A stretch of DNA of 13,634 nucleotides from DATILI01 sp035476635 (GCA_035476635.1 DATILI010000230.1:1-13634), one strand, 5' to 3'; positions 6,958-13,634 are shown, counted from the stretch's first letter. A program made the numbers and translations. Notes: generated from the sequence alone by a model not told the origin.

Positions 6958-8538
6958 TCAATTGACCTTGATCAGGCGCCAATCCAGACGGTTGTCGGCG
7001 CGGTGCGTCAATTCGATGTTCTTCTTCATCGCCCACGGAATGATCTGGTTGTGCAGCGGGATGTGCGCAACGGTATCGTTCTGGATCTGCAGGCCTTCGG
7101 TCAGCAGGCGGTTGCGCACCGGCAGATCGGTTTCGGTCTTGATGCGGTCCACGACGTAGTCCATGCGCTGGTTGCTGTAGCGGCCCACGTTGTAGTTGCC
7201 GTCGCCGCCCTGGCCTACGCTGCGGGTCAGCGACTGCAGGCTGTACAGCGAGTCGAAGGTCGGCACGCCCCAGCCCAGCATGTAGATGCTGGCTTCATAG
7301 CGCTGGATCATCGGGAAGTAGGTCACCAGCGGCAGCGTGCGCAGCTTGGCCTTGACTCCCACCCGGGCCCACATGGCAGTGACCGCCTGGCAGATTTCTT
7401 CGTCGTTGATGTAGCGGTTGTTCGGGCAAGCGAAGTCCACCTCGAAACCATCCTTGTAGCCGGCCTCGGCCAGTAGCTTCTTGGAGGCCTCCGGATCATA
7501 GGGATGGCGCTTGTGCACGCTTTCGGCCCATCCGTTGACTTGCGGCGCCACCAGCGCGCCGGTAGGCTGGCTCAAGCCCCGCATCGTCACGCGGCTGATG
7601 CTGTTGATGTCGATCGCCTGATACAGGGCCATGCGCACGCGCTGGTCCTTGAGCGGGTTCTTGCCTTTGATATTGGAGCCCGGCAACTCGTCGCGGAACT
7701 GGTCCAGGCCGAAGAAGATGGTGCGGTTTTCAATACCATCCATCACCTTCAGGTTGGCGCTGCTGCGCAAGCGGCCCAGATCCTGCGGGCTCGGATCCAG
7801 GACAAAGTCGATCTCACCCGACAGCAGCGCCGCTACACGCGTGGCCTCGGATTTGATCGGGGTGTAGACGATCTCGGTGACGTTGGAATCATTTTTTCCC
7901 CAGTAGTTGGGGTTTTTCACCATCACCAGCTTCTGGTCGGGCTGCCACTCCTTCACCACGTACTGTCCCGTGCCCATGGAATTGCGGTGCGCAAAGCTTT
8001 CGTCCTTGGTCTTGATGTCCTTGGGCTCGACCGACTTGTTCTTCTCCGCCCAGGCCTTGCTCATGATGCGCAGCTCGGTCAGCTGGTTCAGCAGCACCGG
8101 ATTGGGGCCCTTCATCATGATGTCGACGGTCGAATCGTTGACCTTGACCACGCGGTCGATGCCCTGGGTGTAGACCGCGTAATTCGAAGTCTTGGTCATG
8201 GCTCGCATCAAGGAGAACACGACGTCATCGGCGGTGAATGGGGTACCGTCGCTGAACTTCACGCCGGTGCGCAAATTGAAGCGCACCTGCGTGGGCGACA
8301 GCTCCTTCCAGGCGGTGGCGAGCTGCGGCTCAGGCTTGAAAGTCTGGCTGTTGTAGTACACCAGCGCGTCATAGACGGCCGCATGGACGCCATTGCCGAG
8401 CGCATTGTTCTGCGAATGGATATCGAGCGTGGGAATATCGCTTGCACTGGACCATTTGAAGGGTTTGGCATGCAGCGCTGGGGCAGCGGCCAGGGCGGCG
8501 AGCGCGGCCACCGACAGCAAGGCAAGTTTGAGTTTCAT
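6958..8538 (-). CDS. Periplasmic peptide-type substrate-binding protein 1 (SBP_bac_5 family)
   Basis: Periplasmic receptor of 526 residues and first gene of the transporter cluster. The signal peptide is MKLKLALLSV followed by an Ala/Leu-rich core, likely cut after Ala24 (ALHA-KP). Family-5 solute-binding motifs follow, including LATAWKELSP, RTGVKFSDGTPFTADDV and a C-terminal lobe ending near LDWRLIKVN. It is a clear paralogue of the protein at 3021-4592: long stretches align from end to end, for example TRVAALLSGEID against TRVAALLSGEVD. It keeps the Cys371/Cys383 pair but has Ser where the paralogue has its second cysteine pair. The ATG at 8538 begins the signal peptide directly; the SD is modest (GAGAG). 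A candidate promoter sits about 30 bases upstream and a terminator follows the stop. The ligand is unknown but may differ from that of the paralogue. Confidence 0.94.
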   Translation of the reverse strand: MKLKLALLSVAALAALAAAPALHAKPFKWSSASDIPTLDIHSQNNALGNGVHAAVYDALVYYNSQTFKPEPQLATAWKELSPTQVRFNLRTGVKFSDGTPFTADDVVFSLMRAMTKTSNYAVYTQGIDRVVKVNDSTVDIMMKGPNPVLLNQLTELRIMSKAWAEKNKSVEPKDIKTKDESFAHRNSMGTGQYVVKEWQPDQKLVMVKNPNYWGKNDSNVTEIVYTPIKSEATRVAALLSGEIDFVLDPSPQDLGRLRSSANLKVMDGIENRTIFFGLDQFRDELPGSNIKGKNPLKDQRVRMALYQAIDINSISRVTMRGLSQPTGALVAPQVNGWAESVHKRHPYDPEASKKLLAEAGYKDGFEVDFACPNNRYINDEEICQAVTAMWARVGVKAKLRTLPLVTYFPMIQRYEASIYMLGWGVPTFDSLYSLQSLTRSVGQGGDGNYNVGRYSNQRMDYVVDRIKTETDLPVRNRLLTEGLQIQNDTVAHIPLHNQIIPWAMKKNIELTHRADNRLDWRLIKVN

Positions 8539-8566
8539 AGGACTCTCGGGAATGTAAAGAAGGGCA

Positions 8567-8596
8567 AATATGCAACAGACGTGCCTGCCGCGTCAA
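8567..8596 (-). promoter_or_regulatory. Candidate sigma-70 promoter for the peptide transporter operon
   Basis: On the minus strand TTGACG (8596-8591, five of six matches to the -35 consensus) is separated by 18 bases from CATATT (8572-8567, a moderate -10). Transcription would start near 8560 and leave a leader of about 20 bases before the binding-protein ATG. A GGGG-AAA-CCCC inverted repeat lies just upstream of the -35. This is a prediction from sequence match only. Confidence 0.45.
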
Positions 8597-8654
8597 AGGG
8601 GGTTTCCCCAAATGCAGAGTGCTGATTACCCTGCCCCTTCCGCCCGATTTGCCG

Positions 8655-9419
8655 CTATCTGATTGAGAGCAAGGTCGATTCAAAGCGAATCGGCCCGTAC
8701 CATGCATGCGCCGTGGATCGGGTGTTGTCGCTGTCGGTCATGATGGCAATGCCCACCAGCGCACCCGGCGCTTCGCCAAAGGCCTTCTCGTAGTCGGCAC
8801 GAACATTTCGCTCATAGTCCAGCCACTGATTCAACTGGCGCGTTCCGGATTCGACCACCAGCTTGCGGATGCGATCGGTGCGCGGGTTGAGGATCACACT
8901 GCCCGGTTCGCGCCGGTTGCACCATACGTACATCAGGGTGGCATAGGGCATGGCTTCACCCGTCAGCACCTGGGCAAGCTCGGACAGCATGGCATTCTTG
9001 GCCGAGAACTTCGAGCGATCACCTTCAAACACAAGCACGACGCGCACCGGCGAATCATCGCTATCGCGCTGCGCCATGTCGGCGTGGGTGATGAGCTCCG
9101 GCACTTTCCAGGAAAAGCGGACACGCCCCAAATCCTGCGGCTCGATGCGCACGACTTTTCGCAGCATGCTGGCTGAAGACACGGCCGTGGCCTCCATGGC
9201 CTCGCGACCATCCATCCGCTGGTATTGAAACTGCGTGGATTGCTTGCCCGGGAGCTTGAAGTGCTGCCACGCCTGCGCACTTGGCGAGCGCGTGGAAGCA
9301 ACCGTCCAGGGGCTGGCCTTCACCGCCCCAGTCTCGCTCGAAGGAGCAGGAACAGTCGCACAGCCGCCCAACACAACGAAGGCCGCACCGCACCACCATG
9401 CCAAGATCAAACGACGCAC
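8655..9419 (-). CDS. DUF3047 family lipoprotein, function unknown
   Basis: Predicted lipoprotein of 254 residues. The N-terminus MRRLILAWW and a hydrophobic stretch end in the lipobox LGGC, which puts the lipidated Cys at residue 20; Ala at +2 points to the outer membrane. The mature part matches my memory of DUF3047: SASMLRKVVRIEP, RFSWKVPE, a DSDDSPVRVVLVFEGD segment, LMYVWCNRREPGSVI, and a C-terminal IAIMTDSDNT...AWYGPIRF. No catalytic motif is evident and I do not assign an activity. The start is a GTG at 9419 preceded by GGGG about 9 bases away; no better ATG gives a complete signal peptide. The gene lies between the porin and the transporter, on the same strand as both. No clear terminator separates it from the transporter operon. 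Confidence 0.85.
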   Translation of the reverse strand: MRRLILAWWCGAAFVVLGGCATVPAPSSETGAVKASPWTVASTRSPSAQAWQHFKLPGKQSTQFQYQRMDGREAMEATAVSSASMLRKVVRIEPQDLGRVRFSWKVPELITHADMAQRDSDDSPVRVVLVFEGDRSKFSAKNAMLSELAQVLTGEAMPYATLMYVWCNRREPGSVILNPRTDRIRKLVVESGTRQLNQWLDYERNVRADYEKAFGEAPGALVGIAIMTDSDNTRSTAHAWYGPIRFESTLLSIR

Positions 9420-9480
9420 TGCCAGGAGCCCCAGTTAGTCCTGCCGAAGATAACGGCAATCAAAGGACTTTTATAAATAG

Positions 9481-9513
9481 AAAAAGCCGTCAACCCGAAG
9501 GTTGACGGCTTTT
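9481..9513 (-). terminator. Intrinsic terminator of the porin gene
   Basis: A perfect 14-bp stem (AAAAGCCGTCAACC at 9482-9495 with GGTTGACGGCTTTT at 9500-9513) closes a 4-base loop. On the minus strand the loop reads TTCG closed by C-G, the very stable UUCG tetraloop, and the stem is followed by T-rich sequence. It lies about 40 bases after the porin stop. The A-run on the other side means it could also stop plus-strand transcripts, although no plus-strand gene ends nearby. Confidence 0.9.
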
Positions 9514-9553
9514 AGGATCGCTTGATCACAACTGGCCAGAAGCCAGCAAGTGA

Positions 9554-10567
9554 TTAGAAGCTGTGGCGAACGCCGAACTCGATGCCGGACGAATTGCCGC
9601 CACCAGCCACGCCGACAGCTGCCAAGCCGTTGTTGGCAATCGCCTTGGTTTGAGCGCTCTTGTTGGAAACGCGTGCCAGGGTGCCGTAGACTTGAGTGCG
9701 CTTGGACAGGTTGTGGCCATAACCAATGGCTGCCTTGCTCCAGTCGAGGGTGCTGCTGTTGGCAACGTTGTAGCGGCTGTAAGCAGCGCGCAGTTCGCCA
9801 GCGCCCAGGGGAGCGGTCGCACCGATTTCGAATGCGCTGATCTTGGCCGTGCCAACCTTCTCTTGCGCCCAGACCGCCATGGGCTTGACCATGCCGAAGT
9901 CGTAGGAAGCGCCGAGGTTGTTGGCCTTGACGTCAGCAGCGCTGGTAGCGCCCTTGAGCTTGCCGGTGCCGAACGCGACGTTCAGGGGACCGTTGGCAAA
10001 GCCAACACGGGCGCCCAGGTAGTTGCCTTGCTTGCTGTTGGCAGCATTGGACACTTGCTCGCCGAAAGCGTACTGAGCTTGGCCGTAGAAGCCGCCCAGG
10101 TTGCCGGGCAGGAAGTAGCCAACGGAATTGTTGTTACGCACGGGCGCGCCGAGCATGGCCGGGGTCATCGCTTGGCCAACGCCATTGGTGCCGAACGGAT
10201 CGAACACGGTGGTGTTCCAGAAAGACGGGGTGTAATCACGGCCCAGACGAACTTCACCGAAGCCGCCATTCAGGCTGACGGTGGAACGGCGCTGGAAGTT
10301 GTAGCCGGCGGCATTGCCGTCGTCGTTGGACAGCGCGCCTTCGAGCCAGAAGCTGGCCGACATGCCGCCACCGAGGTCTTCCGTACCACGGAAGCCCAGA
10401 CGGCTGCTGTTCAAGCCGCTGTTGGTCATACCAGAGCGATGCGCGCCAGTGCCGGAAACGCGTGCAACGGCAGCATCAACGATACCAAACAGGGTTACAG
10501 AAGATTGGGCCATTGCAGCGCCGGAAGCAGCGGCCAGCACAGCCAAAGCAATCAGGGATTTTTTCAT
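9554..10567 (-). CDS. Outer membrane general porin (Gram-negative porin, Omp32-like)
   Basis: Trimeric beta-barrel porin of 337 residues for diffusion of small hydrophilic solutes across the outer membrane. The signal peptide MKKSLIALAVLAAASGAAMA is cut before Gln21, and the mature protein starts QSSVTLFGIVDAAVARVSG, the usual opening of betaproteobacterial porins. Alternating hydrophobic residues and Gly/aromatic-rich strands continue to a C-terminal phenylalanine (GVRHSF), the outer-membrane assembly signal. The open frame extends upstream to 10660, but the ATG at 10567 carries the signal peptide and has GGAG about 9 bases before it. A strong terminator follows the gene, so it is probably a single-gene unit. 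The pore's ion selectivity cannot be judged without a structural alignment. Confidence 0.94.
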   Translation of the reverse strand: MKKSLIALAVLAAASGAAMAQSSVTLFGIVDAAVARVSGTGAHRSGMTNSGLNSSRLGFRGTEDLGGGMSASFWLEGALSNDDGNAAGYNFQRRSTVSLNGGFGEVRLGRDYTPSFWNTTVFDPFGTNGVGQAMTPAMLGAPVRNNNSVGYFLPGNLGGFYGQAQYAFGEQVSNAANSKQGNYLGARVGFANGPLNVAFGTGKLKGATSAADVKANNLGASYDFGMVKPMAVWAQEKVGTAKISAFEIGATAPLGAGELRAAYSRYNVANSSTLDWSKAAIGYGHNLSKRTQVYGTLARVSNKSAQTKAIANNGLAAVGVAGGGNSSGIEFGVRHSF

Positions 10568-10854
10568 TACGAGATTCTCCAAGGTTAAACATAGGGCTCT
10601 GGCGCGTAGAGAACCAAACAGCACTGGCACTGATTGACTCCCACCGGATACCCGGGCCAACCTCCATTCAGGAAGTTGTCGTTATTGCACCAGACGCGGC
10701 CCGCTAACGCAAAAGAATTAGTCGGCAAACTTGTAATTCGTTGCAGAGCCACAACAAACCGGGAATGGAGCGTTAACACTTAGCAACAGCAGCACATACC
10801 GTGCCACATAAATGCCATGACAAACCCGCATATTTGTGCCGTATCCTCTCTCGC
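10568..10854. other. 287-bp divergent intergenic region between porin and coq7
   Basis: This gap must hold the leftward porin promoter and the rightward coq7 promoter. It is more AT-rich than its flanks around 10700-10850. I found no convincing -35/-10 pair in either direction, no strong hairpin and no RNA gene. A 64-codon minus-strand frame at 10585-10779 has no recognisable features and is probably not a gene. Confidence 0.6.
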
Positions 10855-11475
10855 ATGGACAAGCTGTTGATCACCGCGGATGTCGCACTGCGCACCCTTT
10901 TTGGGCCTGCCGTCGCTTCGCGCCCCTGCCCGACCCTGCCGGAAAAGGAAACCGCGGCTCTTGACGCGCAGGAGCAACGGCTGGCAGGCGCGCTGATGCG
11001 GGTAAACCATGTCGGCGAAATTTGCGCCCAGGCCCTTTACACAGCACAAGCCCTCGCAACCAAAGACGACGGGCTGCGCAGCCACTTCAATGCAGCGGCA
11101 CGCGAAGAAACCGACCACCTGGCCTGGACCCGGACCCGCCTTGCGGAGTTGGGCGCGCGGCCTTCGGCCCTGAATCCGCTCTGGTATGCGGGCGCCTTCG
11201 GCCTCGGACTGGTCGCCGGACGCCTAGGCGACCGCGTCAGCCTGGGCTTTGCCGCGGAAACCGAGAAGCAGGTGGAGGCCCACCTTGCCAGCCACCTGGA
11301 CAGATTGCCCGCCGGCGACCACACCTCGCGGGCCATCGTGGCGCAAATGAAAGACGACGAAGCCCGCCATGCAGCTGAAGCGATCGACGCCGGCGGGCTC
11401 GCGCTGCCGCCGCCGGTCAAGGCCCTGATGAAAGCCGCCGCCAAGGTCATGACGACGACCGCGCACTACATCTGA
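10855..11475 (+). CDS. coq7: 3-demethoxyubiquinol 3-hydroxylase (Coq7 family)
   Basis: Di-iron monooxygenase that catalyses the penultimate step of ubiquinone synthesis, hydroxylation of the demethoxy quinone ring, on the inner face of the cytoplasmic membrane. The 206-residue length matches bacterial Coq7. The six iron ligands expected from the family are visible: Glu55 (NHVGEICA), Glu85 and His88 (EETDHLAW), Glu137 (ETEKQVEAH), and Glu169 and His172 (DDEARHAAEA). A hydrophobic stretch near 110-122 (WYAGAFGLGLVAG) fits the membrane-contacting helix. The ATG at 10855 gives the family N-terminus MDKLLITADVALRTLFG; an upstream in-frame GTG at 10801 would add 18 unlikely residues. The SD is weak. 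It is transcribed away from the porin and converges on the OsmC gene with a 10-base gap. Confidence 0.95.
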   Translation: MDKLLITADVALRTLFGPAVASRPCPTLPEKETAALDAQEQRLAGALMRVNHVGEICAQALYTAQALATKDDGLRSHFNAAAREETDHLAWTRTRLAELGARPSALNPLWYAGAFGLGLVAGRLGDRVSLGFAAETEKQVEAHLASHLDRLPAGDHTSRAIVAQMKDDEARHAAEAIDAGGLALPPPVKALMKAAAKVMTTTAHYI

Positions 11476-11489
11476 ACCCGTGGGTTCAG
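11472..11489. repeat. 18-bp interrupted palindrome containing both convergent stop codons
   Basis: CTGAACCC-GT-GGGTTCAG is a perfect 8-bp inverted repeat. The coq7 TGA (11473-11475) is in the left arm and the OsmC-gene TGA (complement of 11486-11488) is in the right arm. As RNA it would fold on either strand, with a stem of about 6 bp and a small loop. Neither side has a T-run, so it is not a classical terminator; it may pause transcription or stabilise ends. Confidence 0.7.
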
Positions 11490-11938
11490 GCCTCCAGCAC
11501 CTCAAAGCTGGTGGTGATCCGCGCAGTCTTGCCCAGCATGATGCTCGCCGAGCAGTATTTCTCGTGACTCAGGGTGATCGCGCGTTCCACCGCGTCGGCC
11601 GGAACACCCTTGCCCGTTACGGTGAAATGCATGTTGATGGAGGTGAACACTTTGGGATCCACCTCCGCCCGGTCTGCCGTGACCTTGACTGAGCAACCCC
11701 GCACATCATGGCGGCCGCGCTTCAAGATCAGCACCACGTCATAGGCGGTACAGCCGCCGGTTCCGGCCAGCACAGTTTCCATCGGGCGTGGCGCAAGATT
11801 CTGGCCACCGTTTTCGGGTTTGGCCGCATCCGGCGCCCCATCCATGGTCAGCACGTGCCCACTTCCAGTTTCCGCAACAAATCCCATCCCAGAGCGCGCG
11901 CCCGAAGCGCCTGTCCAGCTCACCGTGCATTCCATCAT
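11486..11938 (-). CDS. OsmC family protein
   Basis: Cytoplasmic protein of 150 residues of the OsmC/Ohr superfamily, thiol-dependent peroxidases that reduce organic hydroperoxides. The two cysteines expected of the active site are present, Cys63 in GTGGCTAYDVVLIL and Cys129 in LSHEKYCSASIML. The sequence looks closer to the OsmC/YhfA-like branch than to Ohr, so the exact substrate and even peroxidase activity are unproven. The first of two adjacent ATGs (11938) is chosen because AAAGGTG lies about 7 bases before it. The gene converges on coq7, and the two stops lie within one palindrome. Its 5' side faces ilvA across a 263-bp region. There is no sign of co-transcription with other genes. Confidence 0.92.
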   Translation of the reverse strand: MMECTVSWTGASGARSGMGFVAETGSGHVLTMDGAPDAAKPENGGQNLAPRPMETVLAGTGGCTAYDVVLILKRGRHDVRGCSVKVTADRAEVDPKVFTSINMHFTVTGKGVPADAVERAITLSHEKYCSASIMLGKTARITTSFEVLEA

Positions 11939-12057
11939 TTCATCGCACCTTTATCAATGCCGCTTGCGCAGCGTAAATTTCTCTAATAGTCCGCAGCAAA
12001 TCCCAAATCGAACCATCGATATGCTGCGGCGCAACAAATTATGTGTACACTAAGCAC

Positions 12058-12148
12058 ACGCATGATCTTCATGCACCGATTGTCTCCTCCACCCTCTGAA
12101 AAGGTGGATTCAGCCCCGAATCGCAAGGTTCGGGGCTTTTTTCTTTTT
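12058..12148 (+). ncRNA. Candidate structured small RNA or ilvA 5' leader with three stem-loops
   Basis: About 90 bases on the plus strand with no protein gene upstream contain three hairpins in a row. The first is GCATGA-TCT-TCATGC (12060-12074). The second is TCCACC-(9 bases)-GGTGGA (12088-12108). The third is a strong terminator hairpin ending in a T-run at 12148. A possible -10 box TACACT at 12046-12051 would place the RNA start close to the first hairpin, but no good -35 is seen. The pyrimidine stretch TCTCCTCC (12083-12090), partly inside the second stem, resembles an anti-Shine-Dalgarno sequence. The RNA could be free-standing or an attenuated leader of ilvA, whose start codon is 53 bases after the T-run. 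The 5' end is a guess and I recognise no named RNA family. Confidence 0.45.
12112..12148 (+). terminator. Strong intrinsic terminator upstream of ilvA
   Basis: AGCCCCGAA (12112-12120) pairs perfectly with TTCGGGGCT (12129-12137). The stem can extend by a U-G and a C-G pair to enclose a GCAA tetraloop. It is followed by TTTTTTCTTTTT to 12148. The polarity is plus strand only: read on the minus strand there is no T-run after the stem. It does not serve any visible protein gene. Confidence 0.85.
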
Positions 12149-12201
12149 GGCTTCCGAGTCACTGACTGACACCCCTCTATCATCGGGCCGCGAGGAAAAC
12201 C

Positions 12202-13634
12202 ATGAAGCCAGCCCCCCTGAAACGCCCCAAAGCCCTGCAGCCTGCCGACTACCTGAAGAAAATCCTGACCGCGCGCGTCTACGACGTGGCGGTGGAATCC
12301 GGCCTGGAACCCGCCAAGAACCTGAGCCGTCGCCTGCACAACAAGGTGCTCCTGAAGCGCGAAGACCAGCAACCGGTGTTCAGCTTCAAGCTGCGCGGTG
12401 CCTACAACAAGATGGCGCAGCTATCGCCCGAGCAGCTGAAAAAGGGTGTGATCTGCGCCTCGGCCGGCAACCACGCCCAGGGCGTGGCCATGAGCGCCCA
12501 CAAGCTCGCAACCCGAGCCGTCATCGTGATGCCCACCACCACGCCGCAGCTCAAAATCGACGGCGTCAAGGCGCTCGGTGGCGAGGTTGTGCTGCACGGC
12601 GAGAGCTATTCGGACGCCTACCTGCACGCGGTCGGCCTCGAAAAGAAGCAAGGCCTGACTTTCGTGCACCCCTTCGACGACCCGGACGTGATCGCCGGCC
12701 AAGGCACCATCGCCATGGAAATCCTGCGCCAGCACCAGGGCCCGCTGCATGCGGTGTTCGTCGCGATCGGCGGCGGCGGCCTGATTTCGGGCGTGGCCAA
12801 CTACATCAAGGCCGTGCGCCCGGAGATCAAGGTCATCGGCGTGCAGATGAACGATTCGGACGCGATGATGCAATCGGTTGCGGCCAAAAAGCGCGTCACG
12901 CTCAATGACGTGGGCCTGTTCTCCGACGGCACGGCCGTCAAGCTTGTGGGCGAGGAAACCTTCCGCATCGCGCGCGGCCTGGTGGATGAGTTCATCGCGG
13001 TCGACACCGATGCCGTATGCGCCGCCATCAAGGACGTTTTTGTCGACACCCGCAGCATCGTCGAGCCCGCCGGCGCCCTGGCGGTGGCGGCAATCAAGCA
13101 ATATGTCGCGGCGCACAAGACCAAGGGCGAGACTTACGCCGCGATCCTTTGCGGCGCCAACATGAACTTCGACCGGCTGCGCTTCGTCGCCGAGCGGGCC
13201 GAGGTCGGTGAAGAGCGCGAGGCGCTGTTCGCAGTCACGATCCCCGAGGAGCGCGGCAGCTTTCGGCGCTTTTGCGAACTCATCGGCAATTTGCCCGGTG
13301 GGCCGCGCAATGTGACGGAGTTCAACTACCGCATCAGCGACGCCGCCAAGGCCCATGTGTTTGTCGGCCTGACCACCCACGGCAAGGGCGAAAGCGCCAA
13401 GATCGCGGCCAATTTTGGCCGCCATGGTTTCGAGGCCCTGGATCTCACACATGACGACCTGGCCAGGGAGCACATCCGCCACATGGTAGGCGGCCATTCG
13501 GCGCTCGCCCAGGATGAGCGCCTGCTGCGCTTCGTCTTCCCGGAGCGGCCGGGCGCGCTGATGAAGTTTCTCTCGCACATGCGGCCAAGCTGGAACATCA
13601 CGCTGTTTCACTACCGCAACCAGGGCGCCGACTA
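12202..13634 (+). CDS. ilvA: Biosynthetic threonine dehydratase (L-threonine ammonia-lyase), 3' end outside window
   Basis: PLP enzyme converting L-threonine to 2-oxobutanoate and ammonia, the first committed step of isoleucine synthesis. In total 477 residues are visible. The PLP lysine is Lys63 in FSFKLRGAY; SAGNHAQG and the phosphate-binding AIGGGGL complete the fold-type II site. Two ACT-like regulatory regions follow, starting near residue 341 (ALFAVTIPEERGSF) and near 441 (LLRFVFPERPGALMKFL). This is the long, isoleucine-regulated form rather than the catabolic one. About 40 residues should be missing compared with the roughly 514-residue E. coli enzyme. The ATG at 12202 has GAGGA about 6 bases upstream. 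A strong terminator hairpin 53 bases before the start suggests attenuation or an independent promoter in 12149-12201. No Ile/Val/Leu-rich leader peptide was found. Confidence 0.95.
   Translation, partial: MKPAPLKRPKALQPADYLKKILTARVYDVAVESGLEPAKNLSRRLHNKVLLKREDQQPVFSFKLRGAYNKMAQLSPEQLKKGVICASAGNHAQGVAMSAHKLATRAVIVMPTTTPQLKIDGVKALGGEVVLHGESYSDAYLHAVGLEKKQGLTFVHPFDDPDVIAGQGTIAMEILRQHQGPLHAVFVAIGGGGLISGVANYIKAVRPEIKVIGVQMNDSDAMMQSVAAKKRVTLNDVGLFSDGTAVKLVGEETFRIARGLVDEFIAVDTDAVCAAIKDVFVDTRSIVEPAGALAVAAIKQYVAAHKTKGETYAAILCGANMNFDRLRFVAERAEVGEEREALFAVTIPEERGSFRRFCELIGNLPGGPRNVTEFNYRISDAAKAHVFVGLTTHGKGESAKIAANFGRHGFEALDLTHDDLAREHIRHMVGGHSALAQDERLLRFVFPERPGALMKFLSHMRPSWNITLFHYRNQGAD

Noticed and set aside
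10588..10617. Possible porin promoter TTGGTT / TATGTT on the minus strand
   Set aside because: Only three of six -35 matches, and the implied start would leave a leader so short that the SD would sit at the very 5' end of the RNA.
10585..10779. 64-codon minus-strand frame upstream of the porin
   Set aside because: No SD, no recognisable domain, and it overlaps the region that must hold the porin promoter and leader.
12062..12169. Short plus-strand frame starting MIFMHRLSPPP through the terminator upstream of ilvA
   Set aside because: No SD, it reads through the terminator hairpin, and it has no run of Ile, Val or Leu codons, so it is not a convincing leader peptide.
12421..13611. 396-codon minus-strand frame inside ilvA
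   Set aside because: Antisense shadow of ilvA. The plus strand shows all catalytic motifs in one uninterrupted frame.

Overview
The window is high-GC DNA from a betaproteobacterium, most likely of the order Burkholderiales and probably the family Comamonadaceae. The basis is a Comamonas/Acidovorax-type trimeric porin, a Coq7-type ubiquinone hydroxylase, the porin / coq7 / OsmC / ilvA neighbourhood and uniformly GC-biased codons. This is inference from protein character; no 16S or other marker gene is present. No insertion sequence, phage gene, CRISPR array, tRNA or rRNA was found.

Positions 1-8538 (all minus strand, so read from right to left) hold a complete-looking dipeptide/oligopeptide (Dpp/Opp-type) ABC transporter operon. 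In transcription order it has a periplasmic binding protein (8538-6958), an intrinsic terminator, a DppB-type permease (6816-5836), an M20 amidohydrolase overlapping it by one base (5836-4622), a second paralogous binding protein (4592-3021), a strong hairpin, a DppC-type permease (2947-2033), a DppD-type ATPase (2016-1048), a 20-codon mini-ORF joined to both neighbours by ATGA overlaps (1051-989) and a DppF-type ATPase that runs off the left edge (992 to beyond 1). The likely job is import of peptide-like or N-acylated compounds by one of two receptors, followed by cytoplasmic hydrolysis of an amide bond by the M20 enzyme. The substrate cannot be read from the sequence. A plausible sigma-70 promoter lies just upstream of the first binding-protein gene.

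Positions 8655-10567 (minus strand) carry a DUF3047 lipoprotein of unknown function and a general porin. A perfect 14-bp-stem terminator with a UUCG loop follows the porin gene.

Positions 10568-13634 start with a 287-bp divergent intergenic region. Then come coq7 (plus) and an OsmC-family protein (minus), which converge with their two stop codons inside one palindrome. Next is a 263-bp region with three successive stem-loops ending in a strong plus-strand terminator. This is a candidate small RNA or attenuating leader, since nothing is encoded upstream of it on that strand. Last is ilvA (plus), biosynthetic threonine dehydratase, cut off by the right edge with part of its second regulatory domain missing.

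The genes themselves are mostly ordinary chromosomal housekeeping and transport functions. The less ordinary parts are the structured RNA region ahead of ilvA, the coupled mini-ORF between the two ATPase genes, and the two-receptor operon with an embedded amidohydrolase and a hairpin after each receptor gene.
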